Source: Trichoderma breve | Lineage: Eukaryota > Ascomycota > Sordariomycetes > Hypocreales > Hypocreaceae | Direction of reading: 5' to 3' | NCBI RefSeq assembly: GCF_028502605.1 | Contig: NC_079235.1 | Span: 1,116,001-1,180,000, forward strand | Length of the DNA: 64,000 nucleotides | Shown here: positions 30,788 through 41,688 of the stretch, piece after piece | How positions within the stretch are numbered: position 1 is the first letter of the stretch | Layout: each line of letters starts with the position of its first letter | Translations under genes and position numbers: made by a program | Notes under the pieces: generated by a model | What the model was told of the DNA's origin: nothing | What the model saw: the letters and a program-made list of their open reading frames with translations, nothing else | Databases searched by the model: none

Positions 30788-33538
30788 TCATTCACAGCTG
30801 CGAATTTGAGTAAGAAACTGACGCGAACTTGTGGAAAGGGGAGAGAAGGAGAAAAGAAGAGAGAAAGAAGAGGTCAAGCCCGCTGTCGATCTCGCGCCGG
30901 GATTCTACGCCCGAACCGGATCGCCAACTACCAGCACACATACTCCGTATAAGTAGTGCTACTACTTGTCCGGCAATTCCACATGCATGCAAAAGGGCCT
31001 CTGGCGCACAAAGACTCCATAAACATAGAGGATCCAGGTGAGCCAAGACAGAAAGCTGCTAAATTTGAGCTGGCTCCGCGCGATGACTTGTTCCGGCATA
31101 GAGACGGAAGAGAGAGAAGCCCCCTTTGACTCGCATGACACGCACCGCGCCAAGCTGAAAGCTGCTTGTACGAACTACGGCCGGCACCAAAGAGACGAAG
31201 AGAAAAAAAAAAAAACAATGCCTGTCTGCCTCATGGACTGCCCCTGGATGGCCCCAGAAGGAGATTGCCAAAACGGGTAACTGCCGGACCAGGAATACTC
31301 AGCCCCTGGTTAGAGTGCCGCTAGAGTGAAAAATGGCGCCGCCGGTGTTAGAAATTTGGTCCCTCGCTCGCCCAATTCCGTGCTTGGAACGGCTTTGACG
31401 GAATCGTTCTTGGCGCTGTTTTTGTTCTCCTTCTGCTTGCACTGATTTTTCGAATATTTGTTTAGTTATGAGGCTATAGTATCTCATTCTTCAACTGCCT
31501 ATACAGGAGGGTAGAAAAGAACGAGTGGCAACATCGGAGATTAAAACAAACTTGCCGGTTACACGCTCGTATGTATGGAGTTGTGGCAGAGGCGGGATGG
31601 TAACGCTTACGACTAGTAAGTGGACCGGGATCGGGAACACGTCCATGGATTAACGTGGATCACGCTGCCTATCCGTGTGCCAAAATACTTCGTATTGCGT
31701 GTGGTGTCTCTCAGGCGACAAGTCATACTATGCAAGCAACCATCTTCGTCTATAACACAGGTATGATCACATAATTCATATTTCTTTGATTTTCTAATAT
31801 CTCATCTTTGAATTGTTTTTATGTCATTGTGGATACAGAACGACTTATACAGGCAGGACAAAGTGTAATGCTGACATGTTGTCTTAAGTCTTTTAAGGAA
31901 GTTGTCTATAGAACGTTGCATGTTGGTTTACTCTACGAAATATCTCCAAGAATAGTACGTTTAGTTGTATTCAACGACATATGACTATATCTATTCACGA
32001 AACTTATAGTTACATATGTAGCTATTTTAAGCTTCTCGTGAAAAGCGAAGAAGTTGGGGTCTATCTCATCTCACAAGGACATGTCATCTTTGGTTAAGAG
32101 CCTCTTCATATTCCACGTGGAGGTAAACAAGAAGACATCGATGCCACCGAAAGCCGATAGGTGTTACGGTAGTTGGACATACGAGCCACCAGCCTGTAAT
32201 CAACAGAAGTGGCGAGGCCGTGAGAGCGATGTTGACGAGGAAAGCATCACGAGGGATAGAAAAGCTGATGTTGAGAGATGTGAGTTGAGGAAACTGCCGT
32301 TTATGTTACTCGAGTGGATACGATGACTGGATGTCCCTGTGCTTTTTCGCTGGTTGTATGCCTGGGCACTGTTTTCCTCAGCTCTGTGAATATCTTCTCA
32401 ACTGACCGACGACGTCATCAAGCCGCAGCTAATATTGTCGTCCATTGCCTATTCAGTGTGCATTCCTTCACGACGTCAGCCCAACTGTATCAGTCCGAAA
32501 GCTGAGTTATCCGAGCAGCCTCCGGTAACAAAAGGTTGTGAAACGAGCACGGACATTTACTTGCACATGTGCAAAGTGCGTTCGCATCGAAAAGAACGCA
32601 ATTGCCTTGGAACCGGTCCTTTCAACTAAGACTATGGACTGTGCCCAGCTGAATCAAATCTCGGCCCCTATGCAGGAAAGGGCAAGGTAAGGATATACGA
32701 CATAAGAAAAATAGTCCAAAAGAGAGAAACCCGAACAAGGATCAGAATCCCATTCGTACCGCAAGCCAATTGCCGGTAATAAAGTCGTCTTTGGCATTGG
32801 TCTTCGTCCAAATTAACCCTTGCTGCGCCCCCTGTCGTGTCTAAGCCAAAGACAGCTTTAGCCTGGTTGTCCGCCAAGAGGAGGCGCGCTACTCGTAAAA
32901 TTATACGGAGCTGCGGGTTGAAGCTCACCCGAGGAACTAAGAGGCGAATCAACGATTGCCGGAGAAGAAAAAAAAGAGCGAAAAGAAGACGAAAAAGACT
33001 GGGGCAGTTGACAGGGCTGACGAGAGAGAGAAAGAAGAAGAGCGTATCCGTCCAGATCGAGAAGCTGGGTGCAAAAAATGTACACTCTCGGGCCAACTGG
33101 AACTCACGGCATAAGCACGCTGCTCTTCTCTGTCAAGACGGCCGCTCAGCAAACATCATGTTCGACTAATCATTCACGAGAGTAAATTTCGTGTCATGTT
33201 ACGTTGCTGAGGGAGTCATTCTAGCAGCCATTCTCTGACTCCGCCTCTTGCTGCCTGGATACGATACTTGGCAGACATCTCGGCATCTCAAGTCAGACGA
33301 GTATCCATAATGGCTAAGGTAGTTGGCATACGCTTAGCTCGAGTTGTCAGTCCCTAGCTCCCCCTTTTTCTTCTTATCTTGCACCTATTCCCGATACTTT
33401 CTTTATTTTTTCTTTTCTTTGCCGAAGCAGCCTAAACAAGTGCAGTTATTGAATCTGCAGCCACTCGTTTCTTGTTCACTCTTTTCTCTGCTTAGAGGCT
33501 GCCAAACCCTGGCCTAACTCGCCGCGGACCAACTCATC
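30788..33538. other. 2.75-kb gene-free divergent interval
   Basis: Long gap between two divergent glycosyltransferase genes. It contains a purine-rich patch (30840-30870), AT-rich stretches (31700-32050), and a pyrimidine-rich leader with T/C tracts just before the GT2 start (33360-33430). The small open frames do not link into a plausible multi-exon gene by eye. No tRNA or repeat recognised. Confidence 0.4.
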
Positions 33539-35415
33539 ATGGACTCATTCCACGATGTTTCGGTCCCCCAAATCATCACGAAGGGCCGCCACACTTCATG
33601 GCTTCGCATGCTGCTCCATGTTGCTGGCTGTTTGCTCTTCACTCCCCTTTATTGGGCTTTTGCCATCCACTGTCGTTACCCTGTCACGTTAGATCTCATC
33701 TTAACTATCCTCCTCACTGAACTGAACCGACTTGTCAATGAAGGCCGAAGACTTCAGTTCTATGAAGAGGATCCAGAGCCGATGATGCCTCCTCAGGATG
33801 AGAAGTCTGATGACGGCTTTTACGATGAAAAGAAAGTAGGCTTCACGGTCACGGAGACGCAAATTGTACCGCAGTCGAGGTTGGATAGTATGGCAGCGGT
33901 GGTGGGATGGCGTGAAGACCCTGCTTTGTTTACCAGGGCACTGGAGAGTTACAAAAATGCCATGCATTGCAAGTTTATGCTTGTTGGCATTGACGGAGAT
34001 GACGTGCCTGACCAGGACATGGTCGACGTCTTTAACAATGTAAGCCATCATGGTTCATATCCACAGACATCAAAGCCCACTAACACGAGTGAACCCGCTA
34101 GGTATATCCCACCCAGTCAAAGGTTATCCATGTTCCCCAGCCTCTCGGCGAGGTGGCAGAGCAGTTCATTACCAAGCATGTTTCCATCTGCAAGCAAAAC
34201 GGTCAGCCCGTCAATATGAGCGAGTGCCATGAGATTGCCATTCGGCACTGCTTCCAGCTTGCCCGAACCATCCTCGAGCAGGAAAAGATCGACCTCGCCA
34301 ATGTACGCCATATATGCCTCCGCCAACGTCACATGCACAAGAAGGGTATCATGTTCACTACGTTCATCTTTGCTCTTGTCATCGCCGACGTCCTGGGCAT
34401 CGAGTTCTTGTGGTCTTCCGACTCGGACACTTTGGTATTCCCCGGCTCTATCCACAAGACTGTCGACGCCATCGCCCACGACCCTACGATTGGCGGCGCC
34501 AGTTCCGGACTCGTCGTTCATAATGGATACGAAACTACTGTGACAAATCTCGCCGCCACGGTCTACTGGGGCGAGCTGTACCTGACCCGTTCAATGCCTG
34601 CTTTCACTGCCACGAGCGACTGCCAGAGCGGTCCTAGCACCGTATTTCGTCTCGCCGCGATGCCCGCAATTTTGATCCCTTGGTATCTCCAGAAGCTGAT
34701 GGGGAAGCGCATGATTATCAACGAAGACCGCCACCTCACCACCAACCTCCTCCTGCGCGGCTGGGGCGTTGTGTTTGCTTCCGACGTTCTGACTGCTACC
34801 GACACTCCTACGACACTGGCGCGCTGGCTGAAGCAGCAAGTCCGGTGGGCGCGCGCCACGCACATTGAGTCTCTGCTACAGCCCAAAGTCTACCTCATCA
34901 CGCACCCTCTGCTCTTCTATAGCATGAGCAAGCGCGAGTTTGGTCCCATCATCGCCTTCGTTGCCACTATGTGGTACTTTTTCACTGGCGAGCGACTCAT
35001 CATTGTCTTCATCTCCGACCTGCTTGTGCGTATCGTGGCCAGCGCCCTGTACAACCTCTTCCGCAACCCGCACCGCTTGGAACGGGCCTCTCTCAAATGG
35101 ATTGTCCCTGGCATGTTCTTCTACCACCTGCCACTGCCCGCCGTCCACGTCTGGAGCCTGTTTACCCTGACGGCCGACGGCTGGGGCACGAGCATGCGCA
35201 ACAGCAGCGAGATGGCCAAGAAGGACAGTGTCAGACAGGCGTGGTGGGAGACGGGCTTCTTTGTGGGCTGGATGGGCGTCGTGGCTGGTTGTGTGGCCAG
35301 ATGGGTTGCGACTCACAACGAGATGCAGGAGAGGGAGATTTTGGCGGCCATGGTGGTGAGTTTTGCGGCGGCTGCTGCGGTGGCCTGGAGGTTTACTATC
35401 CATCAAACGTCATGA
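33539..35415 (+). CDS. Processive GT2 family glycosyltransferase (hyaluronan/chitin-synthase-like; fungal surface-growth GT2)
   Basis: Integral-membrane family 2 glycosyltransferase. Exons are 33539-34039 and 34102-35415 (62-nt intron), 604 residues. Seen: N-terminal helix LLHVAGCLLFTPLYWAFAI; VVGWREDPALF and MLVGIDGDD (nucleotide-sugar side); WSSDSDTLVFP with the DxD acids near residue 280; NEDRHLT; and QQVRWARA, the Q-x-x-R-W acceptor/catalytic motif. Five hydrophobic helices follow at the C-terminus. This set is that of processive synthases. The closest described group as I recall it is the GT2 protein required for hyphal extension on solid surfaces in Zymoseptoria and Fusarium; the polymer is unknown. 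It is flanked by long non-coding stretches. Family certain, orthology inferred. Confidence 0.85.
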
Positions 35416-35995
35416 TGGCGATAATTATGATGAAGATGTTGATGTTGAAAAGGAGCATGAGGTTGCCAAAGTATTATATAATTTATAGATCAGTGCATAT
35501 GATGCTACGATGCATCCCGGATGGTGGATTCATGGGTAACGGGAAACGGACGCTTTCCACAAGCGCCGGTAATGACTTTTATGTATATTAATTAGTAGTA
35601 ATATCTTAGACATGATAGAATAAGCGATGATATTTTGTTGAAACCCGAGACATGAATGAGACCTGCAGAGTGATATGGTGTTCTGTTTGAGTACGCGTTA
35701 AGTGGTTCTGATAGGCACAGGCGGGACATGACTTTGACGCGCTTTGTAAATGGATGCGGATCAACCCACTTCTAGCCCGGTATGACATAATTTCCTACCT
35801 ACATATTAGTGAATGAGAAGAGGGAGACGAAGTGAAACAAAAAGATTGGCAGCTGTCTTATTTTCTTATCATTAACCGACAACTTTTCTTCTTCTTCTTT
35901 CTTCTTATTCTCTCTCTCTCTCTCTCCTCAATCTAACCGCCCAACTCTACTCTACTCTCACAACACTCACAAATCTCAACAAGAAACTGAAAAGA
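35416..35995. promoter_or_regulatory. Promoter region with TC microsatellite
   Basis: A 580-base gap. A TTC/TCTT-rich run is followed by a perfect (TC)9 tract at about 35909-35926, ending 70 bases before the next start codon. CT-rich blocks of this kind mark fungal transcription start regions. No gene seen. Confidence 0.5.
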
Positions 35996-36516
35996 ATGGC
36001 TCCTGTTCCCTCCCCCGAAGTCCGCGCCAACATCGCCGCAAAGATCGACGCCCTCATCCTGGCCGTCGAGAAGAACCCCGATTTCAAACGCGCCTCGTCC
36101 AACGGCGGGCTGTACCACGTGTGGGATTTCGCTCATCGCACGCAGTACATGCTCTTTGAGGTGGATGGCATTCGTCAGGAGGGGTATGAGTTTAAGCATG
36201 CCGGTCAAATCAAAATCAGTGAGTTTCTTCTTCTTAAACATGTGATTGATACTGCTTGATACTTGGTTATTTAAATGCAAACAACAAAGAAAGAAAGAGG
36301 GAATATGTGCTGATATGTGATAAAACAATTGTAGCCAAGCGAGGTGAAGAAGCTGCAGAGGAGCTGTATACCGATACTTTCACTCGCTCCGTTACGCTGG
36401 ACCAGCTTATTAGTGGTCCGCCCTTGATGCGAAACATGATGGGCACGAGTGGAGAGATTTCGCCCGAGATCCAGGCTGCGTCCAAGGCGGTTGTGGATGC
36501 TTTCCCGGGATTTTGA
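35996..36516 (+). CDS. Small conserved-looking hypothetical protein
   Basis: Exons 35996-36218 and 36335-36516 join in phase 1 (116-nt intron, GTGAGT donor, TAG acceptor), giving 134 residues. The product is compact, mixed charge, without signal peptide or membrane helix: ANIAAKIDALILAVEKNPDF, GGLYHVWDFAHRTQYMLFEV, then KRGEEAAEELYTDTFTRSV and a Met/Gly-containing tail ending DAFPGF. The alternating helix pattern suggests a small folded domain. I do not recognise the family. The strong CT-rich leader suggests good expression. Confidence 0.65.
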
Positions 36517-36941
36517 GAGAAGTGAGCACGTTGTTGGGAAATGAAGATGGTTATACAGAGCAGAGGAGCAATGAGACGCCGGGACGTGATTCAATGAGTC
36601 TCATACCCTGCTCTTTTTCGGACTAAAAGATTGAACATTGAGTCCTGGCTTAGATGGGATGGTGATGTAGATACCATATTGTAAGCGAGTTATATCATAG
36701 TTGCCGATTTTGCTGGACAGCATATACACTGCGAATCTAATCTAGTTCACAGTTCTCCTTGAACTCCCCCACACCGTTATTTTTTTTATTTGTTTATATC
36801 TAGAATCTAAGCTGTGTCAGTAGCGAGTGTGTTAACAACCCAATTTCCCCCATCCAATCCCTATCTATCGAATCCCAATACCTGATCCCACATTCTTCCC
36901 ATCACCACCACAAAACCACCATCATCATCTTCATCCTCCCA
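36517..36941. other. Convergent 3' intergenic region
   Basis: 425 bases between two converging genes. The right half is pyrimidine-rich on the plus strand (CCATC/CATCACC tracts), that is the downstream flank of the leftward gene. No feature beyond presumed 3' ends. Confidence 0.4.
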
Positions 36942-37625
36942 TCATCCATCCACCCAGAACCGCCTCATCACCCTATCCGCATACTCCTCACTCATCCCCC
37001 AATTCTCAACCGCATCCTCAATCCCCCTCTCCATCCTCTCCACATACTCCTCCTTCGGCCTGCCCTCCGTCACGCGCTGCCTATCAACATACGCCAGCAC
37101 CTTGACCGGCGTCAACTCCTCTTCCACCCGCTGCTCCTCTCCGTCGACCCTATCCCTATTGCTCACCCAATAAGCCTCAATGTGAAGCTTTTCGTAGGCC
37201 CAGGGTACGCCCTCGTATCGGTCTAGTCGCTCTTCGTCTTCTACCGGTAGTAGATAGAGCATGCCGTATACTTGGCTCTCTTCTGTGTCTTCTTCCATCC
37301 TGCTCTTCCCCTTTTGTTCGACTTTCTCATCATCGTCTTCTTCTTCTTCCATGGTAGTGTCCTCCCCTTCCCTCACAATGTTTGCATATCCCCTCGCGTT
37401 GATAATCCACCGCCACCCCGTAACTTTCCCCAATCCGACGGCTGTAGAATAAGGACATCGCTGCCGCATCTGCTCCGTCGACAAGTTGCTTCCGTACGCG
37501 AAGTAGAGAATCTCGCTCCTGTTCTCATCGGTAATGGTCAGGGTGCTGTCTTGCGAGTCCTGGCTCCCCTGCGAGTCCATTTCGTCGTCGTCCTGTAACT
37601 GTATCTTGTATATTTTGCGTATCAT
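36942..37625 (-). CDS. Gamma-glutamylcyclotransferase-like (AIG2/GGCT fold) protein
   Basis: Single exon, 227 residues. Seen: the fold's hallmark ILYFAYGSNLSTEQM near residues 40-54, RCPYSTAVGLGKVTGWRW, INARGYANI, a Glu/Asp-rich insert (about 87-112), VYGMLYLLPVEDEERLDRYEGVP carrying the glutamate-containing strand that supplies the general acid/base in GGCTs, and YVDRQRVTEGRPKEEYVERM. Homologues cyclise gamma-glutamyl amino acids or peptides to 5-oxoproline in glutathione turnover. The substrate here is not readable. A second in-frame ATG at 37580 (MDSQGSQDSQDS) is an equally good start and would make 212 residues. The gene lies just left of a TG-rich microsatellite. Confidence 0.85.
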   Translation of the reverse strand: MIRKIYKIQLQDDDEMDSQGSQDSQDSTLTITDENRSEILYFAYGSNLSTEQMRQRCPYSTAVGLGKVTGWRWIINARGYANIVREGEDTTMEEEEDDDEKVEQKGKSRMEEDTEESQVYGMLYLLPVEDEERLDRYEGVPWAYEKLHIEAYWVSNRDRVDGEEQRVEEELTPVKVLAYVDRQRVTEGRPKEEYVERMERGIEDAVENWGMSEEYADRVMRRFWVDG

Positions 37626-38889
37626 GTATTGATGTTTGTGTTTGTGTTTGTGTTCCTCTGTGTGCGTGTGTAATAGGATATATGTAAGATGACTCTTGTC
37701 TGTCTCAGTTGTATGTTCCTCTCAAGTAAGGTAGTTCTTGCGCCCCAATAAAAGTAATTTGTCGCCAAATAATGAAAATAATGCCAAACGATCAAAAAAA
37801 ACCTCTAATGCAGGTACCTTTTTAAAAGAGCAAATCGATGAAGTCGCAAGGCTGTTGTCTGCCAAAAAAACGCCCACTGACAGCGGGAGGCCTTTGAAAG
37901 ATCGATGCAAGGCTGTGCTGCGCACGGCCACCCCGAAACAAGGCGGAACCACGAAAATCAATAAACCACAACGACAATCTTGGACAAAAAGAATAGAATT
38001 CAAAATCCTTCTTCCTAAAGATAGAACTACTATCTTTTTCCAATATTTTCTTTTTAAAAATACTCATTCGTTCATTGAAGGAGGCAATGATGAGGAGAAC
38101 AGCGCCGAGAGGCACGAGAGGTACATGGGTGAGTACACGGTCAGCAGACTTTGGTCCAGGCAGCAAGGCAAGTCACTCCAGCGGTTCCCCATGTCCTGAA
38201 TAGGCGACAGAGACAAATAAATAAATAGGCCGCGGCTGAGTTCTATCTATTTCTATTTCTATTCTTCAACCCCTTGCTTTGCGGGATATGTTTTTCAACG
38301 TCCTTCCTTATGTAGTATTCACTGTTGGCTTGATTATTGCAGAAATCTAACAAGTATTCGTTCCGTAGTGAGGTTGGTAATCAACTCTCACAATGACAAA
38401 CAACTACATGTAGATATCACGCTCATCACGCACCAGTACAGCATCGCTTCAGGTATCAAATCATCATCATTCATGCAGGTTTCATATAATACACTTCTTT
38501 AAATGCCCATGATATCACTTCCTCCTTCCCCCCTCCCAATGCTTCGCCCGTGCATTGCCCATTACCACCACAGCCCTTGCGCGGGCTGCCTCCAACCAGT
38601 GAGGCCTCACTCTCTTCGAGCAAATCCCATAACTCATTTTTTTCATAACTGCAAAAAGGGAGAACAAGCAAAAGGAAAAAGAGAAAAAAAAACGAATCCC
38701 ATGCCCGTCTCCATATATGATGTAATGATATCCTTCTTCATATCACCCGCATTTTGCGTCTAATTGATATTTGTTCTTGTGATAAGTGCCTGCCCTGTTG
38801 AATCCCTGGAAATGCGCAAGCAAAATTAAATAAAGAAAGAAAACGAGAAAAAGAAAACAAAAAGGGAGAAAATAGTAAAAAGCAAGATT
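37626..38889. other. Intergenic region with TG-rich repeat
   Basis: 1.26 kb between two leftward genes. A (TGTT)n/(TG)n stretch at about 37630-37672 lies immediately upstream of the cyclotransferase start. The rest is AT-rich. An uninterrupted plus-strand frame at 37738-38199 lacks an ATG start and looks like chance. No RNA gene recognised. Confidence 0.4.
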
Positions 38890-41688
38890 CTAAGTAATCT
38901 GGGCGAGGAAAGGGCTGACCATCAGCTCATCAGCGCTTGGCCGCAGATTGTGGTCCAGCTCAAAGGTCTGGCCCAGGAACATCTTTGCATCGTCACTAGC
39001 ATGCTCCGGTATGGTGGGAGTTGCTTTCCCGCCACCGATCCTGAAAATGGCCTGAAGCTGACTGCAATCCGGGAACGGGTGCGAACCAGTCATCATCTCC
39101 ACCACCAGACATCCCAGAGACCAAATGTCAGCCTTGCGCGTGTATGAAGTCTGCTTGACGACCTCGGGCGCCATCCAAAACACCGATCCCTGAAGGGAAG
39201 GTCGGTGCTTGTTGTTGGCGGCTCCATTGAGGATGTTGGACGCTTCCAGCTTCTTGGAGATACCAAAATCAGAAATCTTGATTGTGCCCTTGTTGTCCAC
39301 TAGGATGTTGGCACCCTTGATGTCTCGGTGGATAATGTCCATGCCGTGCAGGTACGACAAACCCGTCAAAATCTGCCTCACAAAGCTGCGAACCAGGGGT
39401 TCGGGCAGGGCGCCATACGAGTTGAGCATGGTCTGGACCGAGCCACCAGGGACGTACTCGAGGAAAATGTTGAGGTGCTCAGCAGAAGAGCTGCAGCCCA
39501 GGTATTGCACAATGTTGGGATGTCGGAGCTCTCGGAGGAGGCTGATTTCGCGCTTCAGGGCATCAATCATGCTCTTCTTTCGGCTATCGTTTTGGCTGTT
39601 TGCGCCGGGTGCTGGCATCTCGACCTGCTTCACAGCTAGCAGCTCTCCCGTCACTGCGTGCAACGCCAGGTACACGCTGCCAAAGGATCCCTGTCCAATC
39701 AGCGCTCCCTTCATCCATTTGTTGTCATCCCACGAATCTCCCGCCAAGAAACTCTCCAGCTCTTCGTCAGCCTCGTCCTCGTCCTCGTTGAGGGCCTGCC
39801 GAACCTCCTGGAAGGAGCCGGAGCCAGTGGACCCATCCGCATCATAGTAGCTCGTGCTTGTTGTGTTGCCTTCGGGGTCGGTGACGCTGAGCCCAGTGGT
39901 GTCGCTTGCGTCCGAAAACGAGACGTATGACTTGCGGTTTGGCTCTGTGGGCGACGACGCCTCCTCTTGCAGAGTTCCGAGCATCGACGAGGCAATCGAA
40001 TCTCTGCTATAAATCGTTGGGGCTCGCCCGCCCTGGAGACGAAGTTTGGCCACATGGGCGCTTCCACCCAGCCAAGAGTCCGCAATGGTAGGGATGGGAG
40101 GGGCATCCTGGATGCTCGAAGCAAAACTCAAATTGCTCGCCACACTAAGTCGGCTATTAATCTTGCTCAAGCGGGTTGATCTTCTCATGGAAAGCCTGGC
40201 GGTCCGGTCAATGTCCTCGCGGGCGTGGTCGGGGAAATACGATGTCAGATCTGATGCGATGAGCTCGCTCGGCGGCCGGAGTCCTCCAAACTGCCGCAGT
40301 CCTACCTTTCTTAGCGGGTTGCGATCAGGCGAGGAGGGTCGGTCCAGCTCTCTATACGCATTTGCCGTGTTTCGCTCTCGGGCTGCGAATGAGACGGGCG
40401 ACAGGGGGTTTTGAAGCTTCTCATTCCAACTCTCGCCCAAGACTTTCTGCACCTTGATCTGACTCCTTTTATCTACGCTCTCTAGCGCTCGCGCGTGCTT
40501 CTGCTGCTCTTCTTCTAGGGCAATGGCGGCAGCGCGCTGGAGTTCTGCCTCGCCGGGCTCTCCAGCTGGTACTCTTCTGAGAATCAAACGGTTCCTCTCC
40601 GGTCTCCGCTGGTCCTTGATGATGCGCCACAGCTCCGTATCGCCCAGTCGACGGCACTGGCTGGGATCGGCATCTATGCCGGTCAGGACCCAGAAACAGT
40701 AGTTTCGCTCATGATCTTCGCGGAGACCGAATTTGCGCAGAGTGACGCGCATGACGTCCTCGCAGGTGTTACATTCGGCAATCTTGACAACCTTTGTAAC
40801 GCCGCCGCTGGAAATGACACGGATAATGTGCTGACCCTGAGGTAGGGTAGCCATGAGGGAGCCGTCCAAGCTGGAATTGTTGCGCGTGTGAGTTGACATT
40901 AGACGACCGCTTGAAGTATTAGACGCCGGGTTCTGGCTCCCGTGAGCTACATAGCCTCTACCGGTGGCATATTGCTGCGATTGCTGCGGCTGTTGCTGTC
41001 GTGTTCGCACATCTGGTACTGGCTGGGGAGAAGTAGGTCTTGAAGTAGGTCTTCCGTGGTTGGAGGCGCCAGCGCCAGACATGTCGACCTGCCTCGAGTA
41101 GCGCTTGTTGAGAGACGGAGTGGCGGCGGATCGTGGGTTGGAGGCCATGGCAGAGCCGCCAAGGCTCTGCATAGGGAGGATATCCAGTCCAGCAAACGAA
41201 TCCTAAATGCGGGGGGAACTGTCAGTAATGATCCCCTTTCCTCTGCCCAAATACGGAGTGCACAAAGGAAAACTCACCCTATTTCTCTTCTTTTGGTTGG
41301 CATACGCCTTTGTTCGCAGCTTCTTGATGCTGAGGAAGAGGCGCACGCGGTCGCCAACCTTGTCAATTCCCATCTCTTTGAGGACTTCTTTGTCCATCTC
41401 CAGCAGGTTTTCGCCATTGATGTGGTTCTTGCGGAACAGCTTTTCGTATTCCCCACACTTGACGCTGGCGAGATAGTCGCAGACTCTGTCCTCGTCCCAG
41501 TTCTTGACGGAATCAGGGCCGTCCGAGTCAGAGAAGTCTGACTCTGTCGGGCTGGAAAAGCCATGCGAGTTGCCAGTCATGGCGGGTATTCTCCTCGACG
41601 TCGGTAGGCCGGAGGAGTAGTCGCTTGCGACCATGGTTGCGCCTCCTCCTAGAGGAGCGGGATACGTGGATTTGGCGAGCATTGCCAT
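38890..41688 (-). CDS. STE11: MAP kinase kinase kinase, Ste11/SteC type
   Basis: Top kinase of the pheromone/filamentation MAPK cascade, acting with Ste50 upstream of Ste7 and Fus3/Kss1-type kinases. In filamentous fungi this module controls cell fusion, development and host or mycohost interaction. Exons are 41688-41278 and 41202-38890 (75-nt intron), 907 residues. Seen: a SAM domain around residues 62-127 (WDEDRVCDYLASVKCGEYEK); a Ras-binding-like domain near 255-350 (HIIRVISSGGVTKVVKI); a Ser-rich regulatory middle; an acidic patch NEDEDEADEELESF; and a kinase domain from about 635 with IGQGSFGSVYLA, AVKQVEMP, HRDIKGANILV, DFGISKK and APEVVKQ, all catalytic residues present. An in-frame second ATG nearby (MVASDYSS) is an alternative start. 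Confidence 0.95.

Noticed and set aside
32668..33169. Overlapping frames of 110-142 codons on both strands
   Set aside because: Driven by a polypurine/polypyrimidine tract; no start context or domain.
37738..38199. 153-codon plus-strand frame rich in Lys
   Set aside because: Begins at a TTG rather than ATG and lies in AT-rich intergenic DNA without homology signs.
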